From an uncultured Isosphaeraceae bacterium (GTDB taxonomy: Bacteria; Planctomycetota; Planctomycetia; Isosphaerales; Isosphaeraceae): 64,000 nt of DNA. Under the pieces are notes generated by a model. It made no database searches. It worked only from the letters and a program-made list of their open reading frames with translations, and had not been told where the DNA came from. The DNA lies in NCBI GenBank assembly GCA_945957605.1, contig CAMFLR010000019.1, positions 96,971-160,970 of the forward strand, in the 5' to 3' direction. Below, piece after piece: positions 1 through 8,704 of the stretch. Each line of letters opens with the position of its first letter. Positions within the stretch are counted from its first letter, which is position 1. Made by a program: the position numbers and the translations under genes.

Positions 1-987
1 GCCGTTTTGATCGCACTGCTGCTGCCGGCCGTGCAGGCCGCTCGCGAGGCTGCGAGGCGCGCTCAGTGCGTGAACAACCTCAAGCAAATCGGTCTGGCGC
101 TGCACAACTACGAAAGTGCCAACAACGTCTTCCCTGCCGCATTCCACGGCGGTTTCGGCCACGTTTACGGCAACTTCACGGGCTACAACTCACTGCTGCC
201 GTATCTCGAACAAACGAACCTCGCCAACGCGTTCAACTACAACCTGTCGGTTTATGCTGCGGGTCTGGGAAGCTACTACGGCTGGTCGTTTGCGGAGCAG
301 TCGACCGGTCACGCGACGCAGCTTGGCGTCTTCCTTTGTCCGTCGAATCGTGCAACGGGCGAAGTCGGCATGTCTTACACGACCTGGACGATCAACAAGG
401 CCGCTGTGACCGACTACGTCTTCAGCGGCGGTGCCGACAACTATGTCTCACCGCCGTTCCTCGTCGATGGCCGTCGCGGTTTTTCGGGTATCGACGTCTT
501 CAGCCGGATCGCCGAGGTGAGCGATGGCCTGTCGCAGACGTTCATGTTTGGCGAGGCGGTCGGCGGCAACAACGCGAATAAGTTTGTCGCGATGGGCTTC
601 GGCTCGAATCGAGTTTGCGTGCGTCTCCAGGATTACACCGACGCCCACAACTACGACAACCTGATGTTCATGGCTTACGGTCGCCGCCGTAACTGGAACA
701 CCGAGTACATCGTCGGTGGCTTGCTCGGCAAGACGACCGACACGCTCGGCAACCCCTACAAGCCGAATGACTGTGGTTATGCGTCGGCGACCGACTATTT
801 CGCCGGTCCCGCAGTGGCGACGACCGGCCAAACCCTGCCGAACTTCCGCAGCACGCACCCTGGCGGCGTGAACATGGCGTTTGGCGACGGCAGTGTGAAG
901 TTCATCAAAAACACCATCGCCATGCCGACTTACGCCGGTCTCTCGAGCGTGGCCGGCGGCGAAGTCATCGGTGCCGACCAGTTCTAA
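1..987 (+). CDS. DUF1559 (H-X9-DG) type pseudopilin-like protein, 5' end cut by the window
   Basis: The frame is open from base 1, so the N-terminus lies outside the window. The first visible residues (AVLIALLLPAVQAAREAARR) are the end of the type IV pilin-like N-terminal helix with the LLPAVQAAREAARR signature typical of DUF1559 proteins, which are hugely expanded in Planctomycetota. NNLKQIGLALHNYESA follows at about residue 25. The C-terminal region has HPGGVNMAFGDGSVKFI, the H-X9-DG signature. These proteins are probably exported through a pilin-like pathway; their function is not established. A short lipoprotein gene follows 28 bp downstream. Confidence 0.93.
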   Translation, partial: AVLIALLLPAVQAAREAARRAQCVNNLKQIGLALHNYESANNVFPAAFHGGFGHVYGNFTGYNSLLPYLEQTNLANAFNYNLSVYAAGLGSYYGWSFAEQSTGHATQLGVFLCPSNRATGEVGMSYTTWTINKAAVTDYVFSGGADNYVSPPFLVDGRRGFSGIDVFSRIAEVSDGLSQTFMFGEAVGGNNANKFVAMGFGSNRVCVRLQDYTDAHNYDNLMFMAYGRRRNWNTEYIVGGLLGKTTDTLGNPYKPNDCGYASATDYFAGPAVATTGQTLPNFRSTHPGGVNMAFGDGSVKFIKNTIAMPTYAGLSSVAGGEVIGADQF

Positions 988-1015
988 GCCAACCTCGAGA
1001 TACGAGCCCATTGCC

Positions 1016-1225
1016 ATGAGACTTGCACGCTCGCTGATCCTTGCATTCGTCTGTGTTTGGCTCACCGGTTGCGGCGGACCGACAGGAGACAACCTGTCGG
1101 TCGCGGCCGAGCAGGACGCCGCCAAGCTGCAATCGGCCAAGGCCGAAGCCGAACAGGCCGCCGCCAAAGCGAAGCTGGCCGAAGCGAAGAAAACCAAGGG
1201 GCGCATCCACGTCGAAGGCCAGTAA
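1016..1225 (+). CDS. Small lipoprotein, alanine/lysine-rich
   Basis: This 69-residue protein starts with a signal peptide (MRLARSLILAFVCVW) ending in a lipobox LTGC, so residue 18 is the predicted lipidated cysteine. The mature part is a short Ala/Glu/Lys-rich helix (about residues 30-60). The start was placed at the ATG before the signal peptide; an earlier in-frame ATG would bury it. It lies between the DUF1559 gene and a second lipoprotein gene in the same orientation and probably belongs to the same transcription unit. The function is unknown. Confidence 0.7.
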   Translation: MRLARSLILAFVCVWLTGCGGPTGDNLSVAAEQDAAKLQSAKAEAEQAAAKAKLAEAKKTKGRIHVEGQ

Positions 1226-1252
1226 GGCCCGGTAATCGAGGTGAGAACTCCC

Positions 1253-1555
1253 ATGATTCGACGTCCCAGGTTAGCGACTCTGGCCGCAACGATTCTGCTT
1301 GCGGCGGCCGGCTGCTCGGCCGATCCCAGCCCGCTTTCACCGCTCGCAGCAGAAAGCCCTGAGCGCAGTTCGTTAGCGCTGAGCGAGATGAGCACGATGG
1401 CCGAGCGAAATCGCCAGGCCGAAGCTGCGTTCTATCGCAAAAACGCACGCGGTCACAGGGCTGCGCCGGCTGAAACAACCACGAACCCAAGTCCCTCGAC
1501 TCACGAACAGAAATCAGTCACTCAAGCAGCGACCAACCCCCGAGAGAACCTATGA
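1253..1555 (+). CDS. Small lipoprotein
   Basis: This 100-residue protein has an arginine-containing N-terminus and a hydrophobic stretch ending in AAAGC, a lipobox with the cysteine at residue 21. A GAGGTGAG ribosome-binding site sits 7 bases before the chosen ATG. The rest is low-complexity Ser/Ala/Glu/Thr-rich sequence. The stop overlaps the start of the kelch gene in an ATGA junction, so the two are probably translationally coupled. The function is unknown; a cell-envelope role is inferred from the lipobox. Confidence 0.72.
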   Translation: MIRRPRLATLAATILLAAAGCSADPSPLSPLAAESPERSSLALSEMSTMAERNRQAEAAFYRKNARGHRAAPAETTTNPSPSTHEQKSVTQAATNPRENL

Positions 1556-4119
1556 ATCGCAGGCTTCCGCTCACTCTGGCTTTCCTGGTGCTTGCCGCGG
1601 CTCCATGTCGCGCACACTTTCTCTGGCTAACGGCCGAGACCGTTGATAACAAGCCAGGCGCATCGGCGTTTCTTAGTGAAACGCCGGAACCCGAAACGGC
1701 TGACCTCCTGAAGCACATCGCCAAGTCGAAAATCACGGTCGGCGATAAAACGCTGTCGTGGAAGAAGGGCGACGATTCCTATTTGATCACGCTGCCCGAA
1801 GGTACCAAGGTCGTCGACGGCTACTGCGACCTCGGCGTAATGAAGCGCGGTGAAGTGACGATGCGCCTGGTTTACACCGGTCGAGTGCAATTCGGCGCTG
1901 CATCGGCCTCGAACAATGAACTGCCCGATAATCTGCGGATGCGTCTCGTCGAACGTGCCGGCAAATCGCCGGTCGTTCAGGTGACATATCTCGGCAAGCC
2001 AGTCGTGGGCGCGATCGTCAAGGCGTTTCCCGAAGGCAAAACGCCGGTCGAACTGAAGTCTGATGCCGCTGGTCAGATCGACACTCCCGGCGTGGCCGAA
2101 GGCAAAACCGGCCTGCTCGCCAAGTGGTTCGACAAGACCGCCGGTGAAGTTGAAGGCAAGCCGTTCGCCGAAACCCGCTACTATGCGACTCTGACGGTCG
2201 CGGGCCACGGCGATAAGCCGAGCGAGACGACGAAGGTCAGCACTTCGGCAAACTTCGCTCCGTTCGCCGTCATGCCCGAAGCTGTGAATAGCTTCGGTGG
2301 CGCCGTCAGCGACGGCTGGCTCTACGTCTACAGCGGCCACATCGGCGACACGCACAAATATAGCGAAGCAACCACCACGAACCACTTCCGTCGCCTCAAC
2401 CTCAAGGATCGCACGACCTGGGAAGAACTCCCGTCCGTGCCGCCGCTGCAAGGTGTCACGCTCGTTGCCCACGGCGGCATGCTTTATCGAATCGGTGGTG
2501 CGGCCGCCAAGAACAAGACCGGCACGCCCGATGATCTGCGTTCCGTCGCCGACTTCGCCCGCTTCGACCCCAAGTCCAAAACCTGGACCGACCTCCCCAA
2601 GCTTCCCTCTCCGCGCTCGACGCACGACGCCGTCGTTTCTGGCGACAAGATTTACGTCGTCGGCGGTTGGTCAATGAACGGTGGCTCGGCGTCGAACTCC
2701 GAGTTCTGCGACGATGCCCTCGTTTTCGACCTCACAAAGATGGACGCGACCTGGGAAAAACTGCCCGAGCCGCCGTTCCATCGTCGTGCACTCGCCGTCG
2801 CCGATCTCGCCGGCAAGATCTACGTTCTCGGCGGCCTGACCGATGACAGCAGCGTCGTTAAGAGTGTTGATATCTACGATCCTGCGACGAAGACCTGGTC
2901 GAAAGGTCCGGAACTGCCGGGCACCAAGCTGCAAGGTTTCGCCCCCTCGGCCTTCGAGGCGGCTGGCCGGCTCTATGTGAGCGGTCACGACGGACTGCTG
3001 CATCGTCTGAGCAATGACGGCAAGTCATGGGAAACGGCCGGCAAGCTGGCGATTCCTCGTCTCACTCACCGTTTGCTGCCGGGAATCGCCAACGACCTGC
3101 TCGCCGTGGGCGGCAATTTCGCCAACTCGCCGATTCGCATCATCGAGTCGCTTCCACTGAACGAAACGCCCGGCCCCAAGGTGGTGACCTGGACCGTTCC
3201 CACCACGACCGACGTTCGCCAGGGCCAGGCCGTTGCACTCGTACGTTCCAAGTTGCTGGCAATCGGCGGCAATCGCTCGTCGGAACCGCACGCCTTCGAG
3301 TCGAAGAACCTGGTGCGTGAAGGTGTTGAATTCTCACTCGGCAAAATGGCGACGAAAGCCATTGAAGAACTTCCCGACTCGCGGCAATCGGCCACCCTGC
3401 TAACGATTCCGTCGCGCAAGAATGAAGCGTTCCTGATCGGTGGTATCGGTGCCGATGGTGGTGTCTCACGCACGCTTGGCGACGTCTTCAAGCTCGACGC
3501 TTCGGGCCACTGGAGCAAGCAAGCGGCGACCATCCCCGACGCTCGCGGAATGTTCGGCGCAGCGGTTTACAAGGATGCCGTATGGATCTTCGGCGGCCGG
3601 ATCTGGGATCCGCGTCCCGGCCAGGAAAAGAAGCCGATGCCTCTCGAAGTTCTTCGCTGGGAGCCGCAGAGCGAGCATTCGACATTTGAGCCGACCGGCC
3701 AGAAGGCCCCGCGAGTCCGTCGTTCCTTCGCCGGCGCGGTGATGGGGTCGAAGTACTACATGGTCGGCGGCCTGAACGACGAGCAAAAGCTGGTCGATAC
3801 CGTCGATGTCTTCGACTTCGACAAGAACAACTGGAGCACGATCGCTTCGCCGCAGCCGCGTTTGTTCGCCGAACTTGCGACTCTGAACGGCAAGCTCTAC
3901 CTTGCAGGCGGATTCGTGAAATCGGAGGCGAATCACTTCGAGCCGGCCAAGTCGGTCGAGTGCTTTGACCCGGCAACCGGCAAGTGGTCGACTTTGCTCG
4001 AGCAGTCGCCGGTTGATGCGACGGGTGTTGCCCTTCTGCCGATTCAGGGGCGTCTTTTGATGTATGCTCCGGACAAGCAGGGGACCCGTCAGGCGAACTT
4101 TGCGCTGATTGCCCCGTAA
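1552..4119 (+). CDS. Secreted kelch-repeat (beta-propeller) protein with an N-terminal DUF4198-like domain
   Basis: This 855-residue protein has a signal peptide (residues 1-22). An AHFLWLTAETV segment follows that resembles the start of DUF4198-type periplasmic domains (about residues 22-225). From about residue 235 to the end there are many kelch repeats recognisable by YVVGG, YVLGGL, FLIGGIGADGG, WIFGGR, YMVGGLND and YLAGGF strands, each about 50 residues apart. There are enough for one or two propellers. Kelch propellers usually bind proteins or sugars; no catalytic residues are evident. Its start overlaps the preceding lipoprotein stop, indicating an operon. Confidence 0.85.
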   Translation: MNRRLPLTLAFLVLAAAPCRAHFLWLTAETVDNKPGASAFLSETPEPETADLLKHIAKSKITVGDKTLSWKKGDDSYLITLPEGTKVVDGYCDLGVMKRGEVTMRLVYTGRVQFGAASASNNELPDNLRMRLVERAGKSPVVQVTYLGKPVVGAIVKAFPEGKTPVELKSDAAGQIDTPGVAEGKTGLLAKWFDKTAGEVEGKPFAETRYYATLTVAGHGDKPSETTKVSTSANFAPFAVMPEAVNSFGGAVSDGWLYVYSGHIGDTHKYSEATTTNHFRRLNLKDRTTWEELPSVPPLQGVTLVAHGGMLYRIGGAAAKNKTGTPDDLRSVADFARFDPKSKTWTDLPKLPSPRSTHDAVVSGDKIYVVGGWSMNGGSASNSEFCDDALVFDLTKMDATWEKLPEPPFHRRALAVADLAGKIYVLGGLTDDSSVVKSVDIYDPATKTWSKGPELPGTKLQGFAPSAFEAAGRLYVSGHDGLLHRLSNDGKSWETAGKLAIPRLTHRLLPGIANDLLAVGGNFANSPIRIIESLPLNETPGPKVVTWTVPTTTDVRQGQAVALVRSKLLAIGGNRSSEPHAFESKNLVREGVEFSLGKMATKAIEELPDSRQSATLLTIPSRKNEAFLIGGIGADGGVSRTLGDVFKLDASGHWSKQAATIPDARGMFGAAVYKDAVWIFGGRIWDPRPGQEKKPMPLEVLRWEPQSEHSTFEPTGQKAPRVRRSFAGAVMGSKYYMVGGLNDEQKLVDTVDVFDFDKNNWSTIASPQPRLFAELATLNGKLYLAGGFVKSEANHFEPAKSVECFDPATGKWSTLLEQSPVDATGVALLPIQGRLLMYAPDKQGTRQANFALIAP

Positions 4120-4127
4120 TCACTGAA

Positions 4128-4187
4128 ACGGGACTTCAACGCGGATCAGGAATGAACGGCGTCAGGCTGATCGCGTTGAGGTCCCGT
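4128..4187. repeat. Long imperfect hairpin after the kelch gene
   Basis: A left arm at 4128-4149 (ACGGGACTTCAACGCGGATC then AG) pairs with a right arm at 4167-4187 (CTGATCGCGTTGAGGTCCCGT would be its full form), with one bulge, one G-T pair and a 17-base loop. There is no T-run, so a simple Rho-independent terminator is not convincing. It lies 9 bases past the kelch stop and may stabilise the 3' end of the operon mRNA. The remaining 240 bases up to the next gene hold only the terminator listed next. Confidence 0.5.
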
Positions 4188-4335
4188 ACCTCTCATTCGT
4201 CTGCCAGCAAATGGAATTATTGCGAACTACCTGCTCTGCAATTCTTCTTAAAGCATGCTGAGTATCAAGTTGCTATGAATCGCGAGATATGAGGATGGCC
4301 TAACCCTTGACCGGCGTTTGCGCGCTTGCTAGATT

Positions 4336-4370
4336 CCCGGCCTGTCCCTATGACAGGTCCGGGCTGCTTT
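4336..4370 (+). terminator. Rho-independent terminator-like hairpin
   Basis: CCCGG-CCTGTC (4336-4346) pairs with GACAGG-T-CCGGG (ending 4363) around a 5-base loop, followed by CTGCTTTTGTTT. It sits between the kelch operon and the phosphoesterase gene. Confidence 0.5.
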
Positions 4371-4429
4371 TGTTTGTAGCCTGGGCGAGGTGTTAAGCAA
4401 TGGTTATGTAATTTGTGGAGAATCTGACA

Positions 4430-5584
4430 ATGACGGTACTTCGACAGGGAATGACCGCCCCTCGTCCTCCGCGTGGGCATTCGCAGGCCCATCCCGGCGT
4501 CCACCCGATTTCCGCGTTAACTCACCGAACTCAGAGGTTCCAACCATTGCCGGAACCGCTGGGCGAACCGCCCTATCGCTATTCCGTCGGCGCGGCGTTT
4601 CCCGATATCGCGCAACGCGCGAAGAAGCTAAAGAAGCTCATTTTCCATGTAACCGCAGATGTGGGCGGAGTAAAACGCCCAGACTTTCAACATCGTGTTG
4701 CTGCGGCGATGAAAGGCGACCTGAATCTACCCGACGACTCTCTTCCAAATTTCATGTACATCGTCGGTGATGTGGTCTATTTCAACGGCCAGGTCGAAGA
4801 TTACTACGACCAATTCTATGAGCCGTACCACCAGTACAATGCGCCTATCTTCGCGATTCCTGGAAATCACGACGGTGACCCCATCGACAATTCGCAGGCG
4901 TCGTTAGATGGGTTTGTCCGTTATTTCATGGATCCCACGCCGAAGGTACAACCGGAATCGGGGGATGCGCCTCGAGTGACGATTTCGCAGCCCAATGTGT
5001 ACTTCACGCTCGAATGCCCGTTCGCGACGATCGTGGGTATGTACACGAACGTGCCGGAACATGGCTCGATCGATTCAGTGCAGCAGCAATGGCTGACGAA
5101 CGAGTTCGCCACCGCGCCCGACGATAAGGCGTTAATTGTCGCTCTGCATCATCCGGTTTACTCGTTCGACGACCATCATTCCGGCTCGCCTCGGATGGCA
5201 GACGCACTTCAACACGCGATCAACGACAGCCGGCGAGTCCCTAACCTCGTCCTCACCGGTCATGTGCACAATTACCAGCGCATCGAGAAATCGATCGTCT
5301 CCTCGGGCGCGACCCCATTTCTCGTATTTGGCCACGGTGGCTATTGGCATTTGCACGGAATGAACGCCGCCGCGGGTACAACCGACGCAAACACCGGCGC
5401 GACGTTGGTGTTTGAAGAACACAAACGCCACGGCTATCTGACGCTCACCGTCGATTCCGATCAGATATCGGGCTCGATGACCCTGACCGACCCGGAAGGA
5501 TCAGATCCCGAGACTGACGTCGATACGTTCGCATATCCTGCAGGGCCGATCCATTTGAAGAACAACGCGACTGTGAGTCTGTAA
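4430..5584 (+). CDS. Calcineurin-like metallophosphoesterase
   Basis: This 384-residue protein contains the metallophosphatase metal-binding motifs in order: D in TADVGG (about residue 78), GDVV (about 113), GNHD (about 144), HHP (about 240) and GHVHNYQR (about 277). The last motif is close to that of purple acid phosphatase-like enzymes. The first asparagine/aspartate motif is atypical. There is no clear signal peptide. The start ATG is preceded by GGAGAA at 8 bases. It should hydrolyse a phosphoester using a dinuclear metal centre; the substrate is unknown. It converges on the next gene across a hairpin. Confidence 0.88.
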   Translation: MTVLRQGMTAPRPPRGHSQAHPGVHPISALTHRTQRFQPLPEPLGEPPYRYSVGAAFPDIAQRAKKLKKLIFHVTADVGGVKRPDFQHRVAAAMKGDLNLPDDSLPNFMYIVGDVVYFNGQVEDYYDQFYEPYHQYNAPIFAIPGNHDGDPIDNSQASLDGFVRYFMDPTPKVQPESGDAPRVTISQPNVYFTLECPFATIVGMYTNVPEHGSIDSVQQQWLTNEFATAPDDKALIVALHHPVYSFDDHHSGSPRMADALQHAINDSRRVPNLVLTGHVHNYQRIEKSIVSSGATPFLVFGHGGYWHLHGMNAAAGTTDANTGATLVFEEHKRHGYLTLTVDSDQISGSMTLTDPEGSDPETDVDTFAYPAGPIHLKNNATVSL

Positions 5585-5612
5585 GGATCTCGCAGACCGT
5601 AAGGTCGCACAG

Positions 5613-5642
5613 GATCCGCCGAGACACTGTGCTCGGCGGATC
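5613..5642. terminator. Bidirectional hairpin between convergent genes
   Basis: GATCCGCCGAG (5613-5623) and CTCGGCGGATC (5632-5642) form a perfect 11-bp stem with an 8-base loop, midway between the stops of two convergent genes. There is no strong T-run on either side, so termination efficiency is uncertain. Confidence 0.5.
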
Positions 5643-5667
5643 TCATCCTGCGCTAAATTGGCGCCAA

Positions 5668-6297
5668 TTATGATAGCTGCTGCGGCCCGAACGGATCGAC
5701 GCCGTTCGGGTTCGTCACGCCTGTCGTTTTGACTTGACCCGAGAAGCGCACGATGGCGCGTCCCGCGCCGGCACCCTTGATCGTTCCGCCTGGCAAATAC
5801 GTGATCGTCAGCGTCCCTTGACCGCTCGCCGACGTAAATGTGCCGCTGCCGTTGCTGTTGACACTCCAGGTCAGGCGAGTTGGCCGACCGAAACGATCGA
5901 GCGACGTGGGATCACCTTGAAGGTCGACAAGGAGGATGTTGTTGACGTTACGATCGCGGAGCGTGGCGGTTCCTTCAAAAGCTGCGCCGGGGGCACCGGG
6001 TGTATCGATTTTCATGGTGAGCATGCCATGAAGGAAGCGATTGCTCGACCCGTTTCCAGTGTAGGCAACTCGCCGCGCCTGGTCGGAATTCTGCGGAACG
6101 CCGACGCCGTACGATACCTTGAAGCCAGCCGTGAATTTTTCGCGGGCGATCTCGCGCCGCGTCAGGCCCGTTGTATCAACCTGGGCTGCGACCACGGCGC
6201 GAGGGTGGTGCTGATACAATGAGATCGCCGTGAGCAAGTCCCGCGACTCCAGCATCGCCAGGTTGGGGACCACTGACCTCCGTCGTTGCCGATTCAC
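5668..6297 (-). CDS. Planctomycetal extracellular protein with LExR-type N-terminal motif
   Basis: This 209-residue protein starts MNRQRRRSVVPNLAMLESRDLLTA. The LESRDLLTA segment is the planctomycete-specific N-terminal motif (consensus LExRxLLS/A) found on many predicted extracellular proteins. The remainder is beta-rich and Gly/Thr-rich (TATLRDRNVNNILLVDLQGD, SGTFTSASGQGTLTITYLPG) with no catalytic signature. It is the last host gene before the left attachment repeat and faces away from it. The function is unknown. Confidence 0.75.
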   Translation of the reverse strand: MNRQRRRSVVPNLAMLESRDLLTAISLYQHHPRAVVAAQVDTTGLTRREIAREKFTAGFKVSYGVGVPQNSDQARRVAYTGNGSSNRFLHGMLTMKIDTPGAPGAAFEGTATLRDRNVNNILLVDLQGDPTSLDRFGRPTRLTWSVNSNGSGTFTSASGQGTLTITYLPGGTIKGAGAGRAIVRFSGQVKTTGVTNPNGVDPFGPQQLS

Positions 6298-6531
6298 CGT
6301 ACCTACCCTCCGTGACGTCGCTCGGCGGCTCCGTTCTTCTCTCTTGATTATCGGCGATCGAAAATTGCGACGGTCAGCGGATTCGCGACAAGAGGGCGAC
6401 GGTCGATCTCAGCTTTCTTGATGCACAGTTTGAACCGCTTTTACCGAATGAAGTGCATAACAACTTGAAATCTTATGTGTTGATGAAGTCGGGCAAAGAT
6501 TGCCGGTCGTGGGAAACACATTCGGGAAATG

Positions 6532-6568
6532 AAAAACGCAAGCCTCTGATCGCTCAGAAGCTTGCGTT
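6532..6568 (-). terminator. Orphaned tRNA terminator (the host's original)
   Basis: Read on the minus strand, AACGCAAGC and GCTTGCGTT form a stem (with inner TTCTGA/TCAGAG pairing) followed by a T5 run. It directly follows the displaced 3' fragment of the tRNA-Arg at 6570-6614. It is therefore best explained as the terminator of the tRNA gene before the prophage inserted. The 230 bases from 6298 to 6531 upstream of the minus-strand gene show no convincing ORF and probably hold its promoter. Confidence 0.7.
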
Positions 6569-6569
6569 A

Positions 6570-6614
6570 TGTGCCCGGCAGGATTTGAACCTGCAACCTT
6601 CGGCTTCGGAGGCC
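6570..6614. repeat. Left prophage attachment site (att), tRNA-Arg 3' fragment
   Basis: These 45 bases are identical to 62228-62272. They correspond to the anticodon arm, T arm and acceptor 3' strand of a minus-strand tRNA-Arg(CCG). Identity ends at 6614 in the anticodon stem, where the left copy continues AAATTA instead of the 5' half of the tRNA. This is the classic scar of integration into a tRNA gene: the host 3' half is displaced here and the phage-supplied 3' half restores the gene at the other end. Confidence 0.92.
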
Positions 6615-6758
6615 AAATTATTTTGGTTTGCCGGCATGGAAAATCTTACGAGGGCTTGTTGGAAGCGGTGAGCGGTAACGAGTTACGGCAATGGGGCAGA
6701 ACTTGAGCGTTTTTCGAAAAGGCAAGAAAAGGCGCTAAAACGGGGTCTGTTATGGGTG

Positions 6759-6782
6759 AAAGGGGTATGGAAAGGGGTACGG
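6759..6782 (+). repeat. Two tandem 12-bp repeats near the left att, candidate integrase arm sites
   Basis: Two head-to-tail copies of AAAGGGGTAYRG lie here. The same tandem pair, in the same orientation, lies at 62130-62153 near the right att. The copies lie 145 bp and 75 bp inside their respective cores, a position typical of arm-type integrase or accessory-factor binding sites. The rest of 6615-7174 holds no convincing gene. Confidence 0.55.
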
Positions 6783-7174
6783 ATGTCATTGCTGTTGAAC
6801 GACGGTGGAGGCTCGCGGTCCGATAGACCGAGCCTTCAGGAAAGAGGCAGCGACAGAGCAATTTCGCATATGCGCCAAGGGGTGGCAAATCGCCAAAGGA
6901 ACGCTCGCGACTTCTTTGACGGCATCTCGTCGCAAGTCGCGAACAGCTTTCCCGTTCGCCTTCCTCAAGTTCAGCAACGAGATCTCAACGCACCGAAATT
7001 GCTTGACCGGATGCGGAAAACTTGTTGATGTGTTCTGCGATTCGATCGAGTAAACAACCATAAGTCGACGTGAAGCTCGAGTGGTCAGCGTACCGCTGCA
7101 CGTGAGGCAACGCCGGACCCAAAGGCACGCGTCATTTGACTCTTGAGTTGCCAACCATCTGAGGGGAGAATCCG

Positions 7175-8440
7175 ATGCGTGTCCCGCTCATATTAGCCTT
7201 TGTTTCGAGTATTTGTATCTATGCCCCTAGTCGCGGTGATTACTCGATTACTACTGTCGCTGAGGTAGCTGATGGTCAGGGTGATTGCTCAGGGCTTACA
7301 AGCGATTCACAGGGCAATCTTTACGGAACTTCTGCCCAGGACATAAACTCGCAGACTTCGAGCGGGCTGGTCTTTGAAATCGCAAACAACGCGAACCACA
7401 CGTATACATTACTGAAGTCGTTCAAGGGTACCGGCGGAGCAGTTCCCTACGGCGGCGTCGTGTTAGACGCGCAAGGCAATATATACGGCACAACTCTGAG
7501 CGGTGGTCCTGGAGGCGGCGGATTTGTGTACGAGATCGCGAACGACTCCCAACGGACCTTTTCAATAATCGCTAACACTAACGGCGGCACATACGGGAAA
7601 CTCGCGATCGACTCGAATGGTAATATCTTCGGGACAACTCAAGCGGGCGGAACCAATAACAGTTCGGGAACGTTGTTCGAAATTGCGAATGACGGTCGAC
7701 ACACACTAACAACGCTCGTCGAGTTCGCAGTTAGCAATGGATCGACGCCTTATGGGGGACTTACGATTGACTCGCACGGCAATGTCGTCGGCACAACTTA
7801 TTTCGGAGGGGCATTTGGCGGTGGCACAGTCTTTCGCTATAACGTCGGAACATCGACCTTACAAACGCTCGCTTCGTTCTCCTCGGCTGGCGACAATATA
7901 AATCTGCCGTATGGCGGAGTTGCGATTGATCAGCAGGGGAACATATACGGTACTGCTCAGACCAGTGGTTCCGGGGGGCTCTCTGCTCGAGGAGGTGTCT
8001 TCGAGATAGTGAATGATTCAAATCACACACTTCTCACTCTCGCACGGTTCGGCCCCTTTCAGAACCTCACGACGGGGTACGAACCGCAAGGTGACCTCAC
8101 CATCGATAGTAGTGGGAATCTATTTGGCACGAACCGAATGGGAGGGCCAGGCGCTCAGGGCACAGTATTCGAAGTCGCAAACGACCCACAGCATACATTT
8201 TCAATTGTTTCAGCATTCAGTACTTCGGACGCGGCAGGGTACCAGCCATACGGAGGAGTGCTCGTAAACTCAAACGGATCCATTTACGGTACTACGACCG
8301 TTGGGCCACATAATACAAACGCGGTGTACGAACTTTCGCCGACGGCTGTGCCCGAACCGGCAAGCGCGGTGCTTCTGGCGGGGATGATTGGAATGGTCGT
8401 TGCTTGGAGGCTAAATCGTGGACGGCATTCGGCTCTTTAG
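7175..8440 (+). CDS. PEP-CTERM protein with GloVer-type tandem repeats (prophage cargo)
   Basis: This 421-residue protein begins with a signal peptide (residues 1-21). It then carries about seven to eight repeats of roughly 45-55 residues with cores such as NLYGTS, NIYGTTLSGG, NIFGTTQAGG and SIYGTTTVG, followed by VFEIAND. This is the GloVer/choice-of-anchor repeat. It ends with a PEP-CTERM sorting tail: VPEPASAVLLAG, a hydrophobic helix and RLNRGR. PEP-CTERM proteins are processed by a host exosortase and exported or surface-anchored. A GAGGGGAG ribosome-binding site precedes the start and a strong terminator follows. Its base composition looks AT-richer than the phage core. Confidence 0.85.
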   Translation: MRVPLILAFVSSICIYAPSRGDYSITTVAEVADGQGDCSGLTSDSQGNLYGTSAQDINSQTSSGLVFEIANNANHTYTLLKSFKGTGGAVPYGGVVLDAQGNIYGTTLSGGPGGGGFVYEIANDSQRTFSIIANTNGGTYGKLAIDSNGNIFGTTQAGGTNNSSGTLFEIANDGRHTLTTLVEFAVSNGSTPYGGLTIDSHGNVVGTTYFGGAFGGGTVFRYNVGTSTLQTLASFSSAGDNINLPYGGVAIDQQGNIYGTAQTSGSGGLSARGGVFEIVNDSNHTLLTLARFGPFQNLTTGYEPQGDLTIDSSGNLFGTNRMGGPGAQGTVFEVANDPQHTFSIVSAFSTSDAAGYQPYGGVLVNSNGSIYGTTTVGPHNTNAVYELSPTAVPEPASAVLLAGMIGMVVAWRLNRGRHSAL

Positions 8441-8554
8441 GCCAACCGAAAATGTGATGCCTGAAAGAACCTAAAAGGCGAGCAGCCTAGCTCACGTTTT
8501 GTTGAGCTTTGAATAGTCGCGAGTCCGATGACACTCTGGTCGAACAAATAAGCG

Positions 8555-8583
8555 AGCCGAAGGCTGCGAGCCTTCGGCTTTTA
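8555..8583 (+). terminator. Rho-independent terminator
   Basis: AGCCGAAGGCT (8555-8565) and AGCCTTCGGCT (8569-8579) form a perfect 11-bp stem with a 3-base loop, followed by TTTTATTAT. It closes the PEP-CTERM gene and separates it from the promoter of the methyltransferase. Confidence 0.85.
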
Positions 8584-8615
8584 TTATGCGCTCAGTAAAT
8601 CGTATAATACATAAC

Positions 8616-8646
8616 TTGTTTAAGTGTTAATATATGATATAATTAA
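8616..8646 (+). promoter_or_regulatory. Phage promoter 1 (TTGTTT-16-TATAATTAA)
   Basis: TTGTTT at 8616-8621 and TATAAT at 8638-8643, spacer 16 bp, with the -10 extended downstream to TATAATTAA. The same arrangement occurs at 16688 and 48152. The spacer shares GTGTTA with the 48152 promoter. It drives the methyltransferase gene. Confidence 0.65.
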
Positions 8647-8704
8647 ATCATGAGGTCAGAAACCCAGCTTATCCGAAATGCACTCGAAATGCGGAGGTCG
8701 GACT

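Noticed and set aside
448..1395. Long minus-strand open frame opposite the DUF1559 and lipoprotein genes
   Set aside because: It is the antisense of well-supported genes in a GC-rich genome; the translation is low-complexity with no domain.
1627..2625. Minus-strand open frame of 332 residues opposite the kelch gene
   Set aside because: It mirrors the codon structure of the kelch gene and has no recognisable motif or ribosome-binding site.
6453..7053. Short plus-strand frames over and after the left att site
   Set aside because: The first one reads through the tRNA fragment, and the others are short with no motif. This stretch is better explained as att region and arm sites.
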